DNA of 64,000 nucleotides from Tubulanus polymorphus (Eukaryota; Nemertea; Palaeonemertea; Tubulaniformes; Tubulanidae), in the NCBI RefSeq assembly GCF_964204645.1, contig NC_134025.1, positions 12,343,001 through 12,407,000 on the forward strand, written 5' to 3'. The position numbers were made by a program, and so were the translations under genes. The first letter of the stretch is position 1; every line of letters starts with the position of its first letter. Below the pieces are notes generated by a model. The model had not been told where the DNA came from and searched no databases. It was given only the letters and a program-made list of their open reading frames with translations. Below are positions 9,801-21,800 of the stretch, piece after piece.

Positions 9801-12800
9801 ATTCCCCGTTCTGGAGGGGGAAATGAAAATGTTCCAGGCCGACATTCACCCCATAATTGCGTATCCAATCGAGCCCATTCTCTCGAAACCGCTGACGATT
9901 CCCGTAAAACGTTAAGATCGGAGTCCGGAGGGCGATAAGCTTCCATTGACTCACCGACCGGAGGAGCTGCTGTGGGCTTAGCGCGAGTTGCCCCGTGCTT
10001 GACAAAGAACTCACTTATCATCGCTCTAAATGGCATGTCCCCCGCTGGTTCGGATAAAACTGGACGGGACGGAGATACATTGCGAGCCAGGGAAGCCCCC
10101 ATCGTCTGGGGCAACCCACAATTGCTCGCGACAGGAACGACCCCAGAAGGAATTGCCGCTTCTGGGACCGGATCCTCATTGAAATCAGACCCTACCGCAG
10201 CATCCAGGAATTCAGAGTCAGAATTCCGAAGAACTGAGTGGGCTGGCGAACTTCTAACCGGACAATCAGGAATAGGCTTACCTGTTGTAGAGGTTGCAGC
10301 GACTTGTTGCGACGAAGATAACAAGTTTAAAATTTTCTCTTCAAATACATGGAAATCCTTCTGAGTCAGGTATTTTCCAGTATCCCGACGATCATGCCGA
10401 CTTCGGTGACGGTCCCTCGAACGGGATCGAGACCTACTAGAAGAATCGCTTTCACCGCTAACCGCTGTCGACGAACGATGAGAAGACCGATGGCGAAACT
10501 TCCGACATTAACGATCGTAGTCCCTCTCGCGATCAAACCTTGATCTGCGAGAAGGAGATCTTGCTCGTTTATTACGCTCACGGCGTCTAAATCTAGTGGG
10601 AGAGCGAGCTCTATCCCCGGAGCGACGATCAGAAGCAGATGATGAACGTACCGGATGTTTTGAACCGGACGACGTCTGGACTGGACCGGTGCCCGAACCG
10701 GACCGATGCCCGACCAGGACCGGTACCGACCGAACCGGTGCGGGCCGTTCCCGACTACCACGGCGTGCGCTCGGTTCCGAACATGTAGTCTGAACCGGCC
10801 GAACCGGTGAACGACCAGAGACCGGTGAATGACCAGAGACCGGTGCCGGTGAACCAGCGTTCCTCCCCGGTGAACGGAGTTGGGAAGCCGATCGTACCTG
10901 AACGACCGGCGACCGCTTTACGATAAGAAACAGGATTAGAAACGTCGGTTGGCACGTCGGCAGAAACCAACGAATCCCTGCTAACTCGACGACGATCTCT
11001 TAGTTTAAGAGCCTTATCGGCCCGAAAGCCAAAGGTCCTCGGACCACACCTCGCAAATCTTGCAAGGATTGCTCCTGCACATATTTGACCGGATTTGCGC
11101 CGAATCGTGGTTGTCCCAGGCGCCAAACAAATGCCCGCATCCCTCCCTGCCACGATGTTGACCCTTAGGAGGGGGTGGCATAATTATCCTGTTTCAAATC
11201 AAAACAATTCAATTCAATCAAATTATATTTGTAAATAAAATTCTTACGGAAAAATAGAAACCAGGGATAACCCCCAAACCGAACGGACTCACCGTTATGA
11301 GAGTGAAAACTCCCTAATATATTAATTCCCAGATTTTTACGGCGAAAAAACCCAACACGTTCTACTGCGAGAACGCCAAGAAAATAGATGGCCGATTTCG
11401 CCGGTAGCTAGATGCAATACCGCAGGGCCGGGTCGTATAGAAAAACCATTGGCGATCAATCCAAATTTAGAAAATATTGGCCAAAAACCATAGGAAAGGG
11501 TACAGTACTCGACGGAAATACCTCGAACCAGGCCCGAGCCTAATTTTAGCACCAGACAAATGATTGCGTTTGAATTGCAACTGGCACCGGAAATGAACCT
11601 TTTCGCTTTGAGCATTGTTGAGTATTGAGTGAATGGTTTGCGTGTGAACGCGTTTTCTAATTAGGCACGGGCCAAATCTTCTCCGTGTGATCGCAGCTAA
11701 TGTGAATGTACAGATTAGATGGACCAAAATTGTAATAATCAGGACTTATCATTTACCAGTTCTCAGGGTTTCCAGAGGTAAGGCCAGGGTAAAAAGAAGT
11801 ACTAAGAAGGACTTTTTCACTAATTTTAGGCCCAAAAGGAGGGACTTTTTGACTCGGAAAGATATACTTTTCAGTAAAATGAGGGCCCATAAGGGAGCAT
11901 CATCGCAATGCCTTAAATTGCCCGAATACTAGTCATGTAGACTGGTCATATATTTCAGGGTAATTCCATAACACTTGCCCGTAGATTTCATCTCACTGAT
12001 AATTGAATAATGAGGCCTGATTAATGAAATACTTGAACAACAGTCGAATTCGCGACAAAATTGCGCGCAAAAATACACAAAATTCAAATTTGGGAGGACT
12101 TTTTTATCTGAAGGACTTTAAGTCAAAAAGAAGGACAAAGATGATGTTTGTCCAAACTTTTTCCAAAAGGACTTGGAAGGACCGTTCGAAACCCCGAGTT
12201 CTGTACAGTAGACTAAAATCCAGATTGGATAGAGCCAAATCAGTTTATTGATCTAATCCGAATATCATTTACGGTATATAGATGTGCCGGTATGGAAAAC
12301 ATTATGATTAATTGCAATTCTTAATAAACCAAAAGAATTCTATTGGTCCCAGATGAAAGCCGGTTGGTGTATGTATTGACTATATTTTCTAGACAATAGT
12401 CATTTTTTTCCGAGGTAAGTAGGGGGATAATCTAGGTTCAAGTATGGATATGAGTAAAACTGAAAGGATACATTCCACCCTTTTTGGCAAAATCCCAAAA
12501 TTGTCAACTTCTCCATCTTCAGGTATGGACATTTTAGGTGGCTCTTCAGATGTTTGTTAGATAAAAAACAAGCTTTTGAAATACTTTGAGACAGATTCGT
12601 TTCGGGAAAAAATCTAAGAAATTGTTTCAAATGTATATAGGCTCTAATTGATGAGAGGGAAGAGGAAATATTTTTCATGATGTTGACATTTTCCAGAAAA
12701 ATCTCGGCAGCACTGCGCAAACAATAACCACCGGTAGAATGAATATAACATTGAATTAAAGATCTAATTTTGTGCAAATCATTCGATCAAAAATCAAGAT

Positions 12801-15800
12801 AGAAATATTAAGAAATATGAAAAAACACAACAGAGGATAAAAAAGATTCAAAATCATTTTTTCTAAATAAGACATTTTTTTGCAAATTCAGGGAGCAGGA
12901 TTTGGACACATCAAGTAAAAAAGAGAGCATTAAGAAACAAACCAAGTGTAGATCTGTAGTTCATTTTTCGGTGTATTGCCTTTTCTGTACTCTCTCAGGT
13001 CATTGTGGTGGCCTGTATTGCAGAAAACTCGCAACAGCAGAGGACACGTCTGAATGGAAGAATAAAATAGATTATGGTAAAAGTACAATGTCTAATCTTG
13101 CCATAGATTAATGACCAAACCATGAGTTTGAAGTAATTGTTTCACAGGTACCTCGAAGATCCACGGTGCATGGGTAAAGGGGGAAGTGCAACGTTAACTA
13201 TCACACCATATGGCATGAGTAGCACTCAAACTTATGACGAGCACTCAGTATTTTCATTGAGGTAAACAGAAATAATGCTACTGGAAAAAAGCCACATTCA
13301 CAGAATTTTGCATCATAGGAAACTATAGGTCCAGGGATGCGATGCCCACTTGGGAAGTGGTTTCAAATGCTCAACAATCTCAACAATTTCAATATTCAAC
13401 ACCCCCTGGTGACCAAATACAAAAACCAATGACCTTGGAACTCACCACAATCATAGAACATGTCAGGAGCTACGATTTTGTAATTAATTGTGATGACAAA
13501 ATATGCCTCATAACCAATTTAATATGGGAATACTAAATTATTCTACTAATCAACACCCCCTGGTGACCATATGCAAAACCCAATGGCCTCGAAACTCACT
13601 ACAATCAAAGAACATGTCATGAGCTACAACTTTGTTATTGATCATGGTAACAAAATATGCCTAGGTACATATATAATAAGGAAATACTAAGTTATTATTA
13701 GGGTTTTCTGTTATTTCACAGAAAACCCTATTGATATCCGCGTGATTATTAGGGTTTTCTGTTTCTTCACAGAAAACCCTATTGAAATTCGCGTGATTAT
13801 TATTATTTTTTTTTCCCTTTTCCACATAGTTTTTGTTAAAAGTGTAAAGGCTTCCTTACCTTACCGCTGTCGCCGATACAATCCGTATGATGTCCTTCAG
13901 CTCACTTCAATCTCCAGATACTGCATGGGAATTTTGATAAATCCACGTTATAAAGGCACTGTCGAGCCGTAAACATCGGAAATTTGGCTCCGTTCAATTA
14001 GTAGCCATGTTGTGTTTTCTTACCGATATTTCTCTCTTCTTTTCGAGGAAGAGCTATCGAATAATTCTCTCTCTTCTCCACAATCAATTTCAAAGTCAAT
14101 TTTATGAATTTATTGCTCAGCGGGTCCGAGTCCAAGAGTTTACGAGTCTGGCGTTCGCGTGTCTGACAGGTTTACGGGCATTTGTTTGTTACCTCTTTAA
14201 TATTTTTGATTTCTTGTTATTCCGGTTATTTTATTTAAGTATATTGCTGATCAGTTCATGTAACCAAAAGCGTCAATAAACACACTTTGAATTGATCAAG
14301 TTTAAATCAAGGTCGTTGAGTCGCGGAAGGCTACTAGAATTACGTTCGTCTTCGTCTCAGAGAGAGAAAACGAAAGACAGAAAAGTATCAGGTGATTATC
14401 GATAGCCTACAACGGTACACACAGCTGACAAACAGTGTTAGGCCTGTGCCGGTTGGTGCGTACTGGGACTAAATATACTGGTTGGTCAGTTGGTTCGGTT
14501 GTGAAGTGTGGAAGCTAAGATTATAAGAAAGCCTACCGGTATTTATTTGTCTATAGGCCTATTATATAGAAGCCAATACCATTTTAAGTACGAAATTGTA
14601 ACGCGTACGTGACTGTACGGTGATATCCACAGGTTAACCGTACGTGAGTTCCCTTAACACGCTGTACGTGAGTTCCTATAATCTGCAAACGCGCATGCGT
14701 AAAAGAATAGAGTTTGGGTTAGGTGAGGCTAGGCTATTTGTAAATCAAATTTCATCCACCCACCAGTTACGTTCTGTGGCACAGTGGGTAAATCACTGGA
14801 CTACTACTGGATTTTTTTTTTCGTTTGGTTTCGAATCCCAATATTGCAAGTCTGAGCGTCAACGTACTCACATATGGCTAACCTGTAGAAATCCCCGTAC
14901 AGTCACGTACAGGTAACAACAGCGTTTTAAGTATTAAGTGAGTACGACAAGCCTACCATGCCTATGTACTACAAACACAACTTTTTCCCTCTCATCGGCC
15001 CTACAGTGATGTTACTATAACTGGTGCCATTATAATATGGATAGGATTTGGTCAGGACTAGCCTAAAGTCTAATTCAGTCTATGTACTAATTCACTCGAT
15101 AGGCCTATTTTTAAAACAATACAGTGAAATATTCACACGCAGAAAGGCTAATTGATTTGAGCCATGTGATTAAGTTTGGCCAGGCCTTCTCTGACCTGCT
15201 GACATTAATAGTCAAACCAAAACATGCATGTGGTCACGGCTTGTATTACCAGAAATCATTGTAGGCCTGTACATTTTGCTGTTCGTAGGTTTGGTATACC
15301 GATTTCTCCATTCTTGACTGATAAGTGTACGGTACAGCTGTACACATTATATAATTGTTCCAATGGGAATAGGGCCTATTGATTGGGCTTATTATTTCCT
15401 GCTTTTTTCCTAGTACTGAAATAAACCTAATGTTCATTCAAATATCCGACATCGGTGAAAGTTTGATTAATACTGTATACATGTACTGTAGGTTTTCATG
15501 TTGTATGAATATTTTGCAGTTCAAATGGGTATGATGCTGATTCCAATGTCAAACGCATGAAGTTAGATGGTCAAGGACAGTCAACACCATATATCTCTCT
15601 TCGACCGATGTTGTACCATAGAAGATCTGATTCTTTCAACTCAAGGAAAGTGATTCAACACGATCGACATAACACTGGAATAGGTTTGCAGTAACTAACC
15701 GTTCATTTCATTTAGTCCTACGTACTTTTTAGCCAATTTGGATTTGATTGTAATTGAAACTCTGGAACTGTTAACAAAAGACAAGTTGAAAAAACACAAG

Positions 15801-18800
15801 TTATGCTTGATTCTCATGTTCAAATTTAATTCAAATTTATTTTATTACATCATATTTACAAAGCATATCATTGGTTCATACAGTAATAAAAATTAGGGCA
15901 GAACAAATATTATAACAGAAACTCCAAAAAGGCAATGAATTTCTATGACTAAATGAACATTATTTTTAGCCCACTAGGGACTTTAGTCCCAGCGGGCTAT
16001 TGCGTTCACTTTTCGTCTGTCGTCCGTCCGTCCGTAGACGGAAATCAGTTATTTTAGGAAGTTTTGAAGACGCTTCAATGTAATGTCTTGATATTTGGGT
16101 TTCACATGTATCTACCCTAGACACATCTTCAGCTCAAAAACTGGCCCTGTCAGAATTAAGATGGCCGACTGGCAGCCATTGTTGTTCGCCAAAATCAACA
16201 CTTTTTACACATTTTTGAACTTTTTGAGGGAAATTTTGAAGATGCTTTGATCAATTACCTTGATCTTTCGGATATATGTGAATGCCCCCTGGGCCCATTA
16301 GCATAACAAAAATTGGGATACGGACTCAAGATGGCCGTCCTATGACCTTTTTTAGTGCCCAAAAATGTCAATTTTGGCCCGAATTCTGAGTTTGCCATTT
16401 CTCATTGCAATTTGTGATGGGTATTCTTTGAAAAGGGATGTTTTATACCTTTGATACCTGAATTGTTAGATTGTTGAGCATTTGGAACCACTTCTCAAGT
16501 GGGCATGGTGGCCCTGGACCCCTAGTTCTAATAACTCAGATCAAGAGTGACTCTCCCGTTTATTAGGAAACACACGCAACTGTAGAATTTGTAATCCATA
16601 AAAGCCAAAATCAACATCAGCCGGAAACCCAGACCAAATTAATTCATAATTTATTGATTGAATCTACATTAAAATATATGTATTTATTCAAATATTTCAA
16701 TAAAAACATTAACTTCTTAAATCTATTCTAAATCATAATACGTTCTTATCTGTGAATTCACTCAATCTATCGGCTCAGCAGGTGCTTAAGATGAGTTCTT
16801 AATAGGACAGATCCATTTTTAAGGATGGTGATAATACAGTATCATGATGTTTGAATGCCAAGATAAGTGCCTGGTCAAATATATCAATATTTGTGATTGT
16901 ACGTCCACGTATGTTCGGTTTCAAAGCTGAATCATATTTGACGTTTACACAGTGGTTGCATATTAGGTTCGAATCTGTCAATGCATTTAATTCTATGTAT
17001 CGATATTTCAATTTACTACAATTCCCATCATTCTGAATGGCTTTACAGAAAACGCGTCATCGCTGCTTTGCAGCTATATTTATTATTATTATTTTCTTCC
17101 ACACTATTTTTACCAAAAGGACATAGGCTTTGTTACCTTACCGCTGTTTCATATACAATCCATATAATATCGTTCAGCTCACTGAGATCTACAAATAGCC
17201 CGCGTGTTTTTTCACGAATCATCGTTACAAAAGCGCTGTCGGGCCGTAAACATAAAAAATTTAGCCCCATTCAATGGGGCGACATGTTTTTCGAGTCGTC
17301 ATCCCGAAATCAACCCGCAGGCCGACTGTCACTTCGATTATCAATTCAAGTATAAATGAACTAATTTATTGCCGCAGACTTCAAATTCTGTCGCGGTCTT
17401 CAAACAGTGATTTTAACAATAGCCCATTTTCCTCATCAAATCATATTACCGATACACTGGAAATTTACTACTTTAGATTTTAAAAGCACTGTCCAGCCGT
17501 AAACATCGACGAATCGACGTGTGTTACTACATCGTCGTTCCGGGGATCAGCTGCGAGTTTCTCCTCATCATGAGAATCAAATCGAGTACAAATTAATTTA
17601 TTACTACCAGTGATTTGGCTGCGGGTTTCAAGGAGTTAGTATAACAATACCTATTTTTCTTTACCGAATTAACCGTGTATTTACTAAGATAAATCTTTAG
17701 TGTACCGGGGAATCGTAGGCCTAAACTAAACACGCCGAAGAGATATAGCGGAGAAAAGCTGTTATGTCGACGAGGTATCAAAATAAAAGAATATATCACT
17801 TTATTCGGCCGCAGGCTTCAACCTCTATATCAATACCATCAATACTCTATATTTCCTACAGTACATACTGATCATTGTCAAATGCACAAGGTATTTACTA
17901 AATACAAGTATATAACACACTCCTATCCGTATGCTGGACTCACACTTGACATTCGGAGTAAGCGTTCGCTGTGGGGGAAAGGAATCGTTCGCTGTGTCGC
18001 TTGAAGTGTTTATCGAGTTTGACGCGGCTTTAGGCCTACCGGTACTGAGCTTTACTGTATCAAACAAACACAGTACAATTGTTGCGTTTATTAACGGACT
18101 CATTGGATTGAACTTCAAAACAAAATTTACGATATTTAGGTGGGTTGTTAAATTCAATAGGCCTACGACCAATCTGTCCGGATGTTAGGCCTACGCATAT
18201 ACATAGGCCTACATAGGCTAGTAGCCTCTACTAGGTTAAGCGTTCGCTGGGGGAAAGGAGATCGTTCGCTGTGTCGCTTGAAGTGTTTATCGAGTTTTAC
18301 GTACGCGACCTTAAGGCTTTAGTATGGTGGCTGATAAGGGCCATGCGTAAAAAAAACACGTATATGCAAATGAGGGCGACATTATGACAAAACGACAAAA
18401 CTAAAATAACGCGACAAAACAATAATTTTGGTTTTGTCGCCCGCGACAATTCATTATTTTGGTTTTATCGCCCGCGACAATTCATTAATTTGGTTTTGTC
18501 ACCCGCGACAATTCAAGATTTTGGTTTTTCTGCCGCGACAATTCATTTTTTGGATTTGTCGCCCGCGACAATTCAATATTTTGGTTTTATCGCCAGCGAC
18601 AATTCATTATTTTGGTTTTATCGCCCGCGACAATTCATTATTTTGGTTTTATCGCCCGCGACAATTCATTAATTTGGTTTAGTCACCCGCGACAAAACAA
18701 TATTTTGGTTTTGTCGCCCACGACAATTCAATATTTTGGTTTTATCGCCCGCGACAATTCATTATTTTGGTTTTATCGCCCGCGACAATTCATTATTTTG

Positions 18801-21800
18801 GTTTTATCGCCCGCGACAATTTTTTTCTTTTCTTTTTGTCGCGGTTTTATCGCCTGCGACACTTCAATATTTTGGTTTTATCACCTGCGACAATTCATTA
18901 GTTTGGTTTTGTCGCCCGCGACAATTGAATATTTTGGTTTTGTCGCCCGCGACAATTCATGATTTTGGTTTTATCACCCGCGACAATTCATTTTTTGGTT
19001 TTATCGCCTACGACAATTTATTATTTTGGTTTTATCGCCCGCGACAATTCATTAGTTTGGTTCTGTTGCCCGCGACAATTGAATATTTTGGTTTTGTCGC
19101 CCGCGACAATTCATTATTTTGGTTTTATCACCCGCGACAATTCATTTTTTTGGTTTTGTTGCCCGCGACAATTCATTTTTTTGGTTTTGTTGCCCGCGAC
19201 AATTCATTTTTTTGGTTTTGTCGCCCGCGACAATTCATTTTGGTTTTATCGCCAGCGACAATTGATTATTTTGGTTTTATCGCCCGCGACAATTGATTAT
19301 TTTGATTTTATTGCCCGCGACAATTAATTTTTTTGGTTTTGTCGCCCACATTATTATCTTTTGAATAATTAGGCCAATTAATAACGTAATAAAGACTTAT
19401 GCTTTCGCCTATTTTGAAGTCGATTAATCTGATATAGTACGGAAGCGATATAGGGCCTCGAGTTGTCGCGTTCAAACGCGACAAGTCGCCATATTTATGT
19501 CGATATATCGCGATATATCGTTTCAAGTCCACATGAATATGTCTACATATCGTGACGTTTTCACGACAAATATCGCTATTTGCTCATTTCCCACGGGACA
19601 AGCCGTCATTTGAAGACATATCTAAATGTAAGATGAGGACGCCAGTAATATGACGACTGAGTTTCAAGTCGTCATGAATATGTCGACTTGTCGCGAGGAA
19701 AATGGTTGAGAAAACGAAATATGTCGTCAAAACGTCACGATATATCGACATATTCATGTCGACTTGACGCGATATATCGTGGTATGTCGACAATAATATG
19801 GCGACTTGTCGAGTTGGAACGCGTTATCTCGAGGCCCCTTATCGCTTCCGTAGATATAGTGTCGAATATTAAGGTCATTTTGGCAGATTCTTTTTTTTTA
19901 AAAGTGATATTAAAGCGATCATTCAAGTGATCCTACTTAATGAAAGATCTACGGAAGCGATAAAGGGCCTCGAGTTGTTGCGTTCCAACTCGACAAGTCG
20001 CCATATTTATGTCGATATATCGCATATATTCGACATGAATATGTCGACATATCGTGACGTTTTGACGACTTGAAACGCAGTCGTCATATCACAGGCGTCC
20101 TCATCTTTCAGCAACGCCAGTCACATGGAGTCGTACGTGTTCTACTTTCTGCGACGCGACACGACTGTTTATTAAATATTTTCAGTGTGAATGTGGTGTG
20201 AAAGAGAGAGAAAATTTATTTCGTTCGAACCAATAATATTCTATACAATTGAACCAATTTGAAAAAATCGTTAGAACAAAGTTGAACAAACTTTTTTTTG
20301 TCCAAACGAAAGGTTTTTCGTTCGAACAATCATTCAATTGAACAGAATCGTTTTAATCTGGCAGAAACTAGTCGCACACAATCGTATTGCATGCGACTTG
20401 CATCGAAACTTGCGATGCAACGCGAGGATCGCATCGTGTTACAAGAACAACCTACGTCTGGCTTTAAGTTACTGCGGAGCACCAGAAATATCTTTTTTTT
20501 TGTTCATAAGACCTTTCGCTTGAAAATTCTTTCGTCGGAACAAAATTTATTTCGTTCAAACCAATAATATTCTATACAATTGAACCAATTTGAAAAAATC
20601 GTTAGAACAAAGTTGAACAAACTTTTTTTTGTCCAAACGAAAGGTTTTTCGTTCGAACAATCATTCAAATGAACAGAATCGTTTTAATTTGAACAGAATT
20701 TTCTTGTCAGAACATTAAGTTTTTCGTTCGAACAAGTATATTGAAAAAAGTTTTTTCTCCGAACCGAAAGTATTAAGTATTTCGTTCAATCGAACAGAAT
20801 TGTTTTCATTCAAACATTCGTTCGAAAAAAATTGTTTTCGCTCAACCAAATTTTTTTTCATTTCAACAATAACATAGCTTTTTATTCGAACACATTTTTT
20901 GTCAGAATGAAGAAAATTTTTGGTTCAAGCAAAAAGCGTATTGTTCGATCAAACAGAATTATTTTCATTCGAACAAGATTTTCTTGTTGGAACATTAAGT
21001 TTTTTGGTCAGGACAATAAACAGAAGACAACTTAGGATACTACCTTGCGTGACTCCACTAGTTTGACCGACTTATTCCAAGATGAGGCGTTCCGTTGATT
21101 TCAGCTACAAGTTTTCGTTCAGAGATAACTGCTGAGCCATTTGGGCGACCTATCATTGACACTGTTTCCTAATAGCCTGTTTATTAGTAATGGCTGATGT
21201 TGTGCCTTATCAAATGCTTCGTCAAAATCCACCGTTGATCAGGATTCTAAGACTGTGCAGAAAACCCGTTATCGCTGCTTTGCAGCTATATTTATTATTT
21301 TATTTTTCCATTTTGAATTATAATAATCGTACAAAGTAATACAAATACAAAAATTCAAGATGGAGGGAAACATGAAGAAACCTGTTAAGGTTTATATGAT
21401 ATTCATGCCACCCTCGTACACCCAATCACACTCTCTTTCACACCACATTCACACTGAAAATATTTAAGTGCCAGATGGCAGAGACTGGCAAGGTTATCGA
21501 AACATTAATTGAGAAGATACTGTTTGAGAGCACGTTTAAAAACTGGAGGGGATACTGATCCAATGATCTTCAGTGAGTTAGGTAAGTTATTCCAAGTAAA
21601 AGGGGCTGATACTTTTAATGAAAATTTCTTTCGATTGGTTTTAAATTGTTCTACTTTGAATGCATGACGGTTTCGAGTATGATGATGGTGAAAGTCGGAA
21701 TTTAATGAAAAATAATCTGAAAACGAGTTAGGCAGTAGTGAATTCTTATATTTAAATATGAAAAAGCACAATTGGAATTTCGTCATTGCTCGAAAAGCAA

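Larger units (their letters stand above)
4201..11520 (-). mobile_element. DIRS-type tyrosine-recombinase retrotransposon, copy 1
   Basis: The element starts TTACAATTTTTGG and ends CGACGGAAATA. Inverted terminal repeats are at about 4240-4325 and 11385-11515 (the left one lacks about 35 bp next to the tip). An internal complementary region lies at about 4385-4475. Order read along the minus strand: ORF1 (decayed 5' part), RT-RNase H ORF, overlapping tyrosine recombinase ORF. It lacks LTRs and an integrase, and no target duplication is present, all as in the DIRS order. A later insertion occupies 4559-5847. RT and recombinase catalytic motifs are intact, but ORF1 has frameshifts and the recombinase has lost its last residues. 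Confidence 0.9.
4114..11698. mobile_element. small inverted-repeat transposon (MITE), interrupted by DIRS copy 1
   Basis: Left part 4114-4200 begins AGCTGCGATCACAC and right part 11521-11698 ends GTGTGATCGCAGCT, a perfect terminal inverted repeat. Direct repeats AAT (4111-4113 and 11699-11701) flank the whole. A near-intact relative lies at 46223-46544 with the same ends and a similar GGCCAAATTTGG-rich interior. The only difference in structure is the 7.3 kb DIRS insertion. Confidence 0.75.
3858..12942 (-). other. SAP18: SAP18 intron 2 (9.1 kb)
   Basis: Donor TTG|GTTTGT and acceptor TTTGCAG. It contains a small inverted-repeat element (4114-11698) split by DIRS copy 1 (4201-11520), which is itself split by a 1.3 kb insertion (4559-5847). 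From 11702 to 12942 the intron is AT-rich. Plus-strand frames at 11687-11932 and 12024-12251 and a minus-strand frame at 12400-12777 have low-complexity composition and no domain. Confidence 0.85.

Noticed and set aside
9972-10364. Plus-strand open frame of 130 codons antisense to DIRS ORF1 (also 41365-41757, 51599-51991)
   Set aside because: Mirror of ORF1 codons, kept open only where ORF1 is conserved.
12400-12777. Minus-strand open frame of 125 codons in SAP18 intron 2, close to exon 2
   Set aside because: AT-rich composition, no recognisable domain, and SAP18 exons 2 and 3 join perfectly without it.
14771-14850. Functional tRNA gene
   Set aside because: Acceptor ends do not pair, box B has a mismatch and a T10 run lies between the boxes. 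Reported as a SINE head instead.
18428-19327. Several long plus-strand open frames with FGFIARDN-type repeats
   Set aside because: They arise because the 31-bp minisatellite has no stop in any frame. The same peptide pattern appears in all three phases, so this is not a repeat protein.
18416-19350. CRISPR-like array
   Set aside because: Units are contiguous without unique spacers and the context is eukaryotic.
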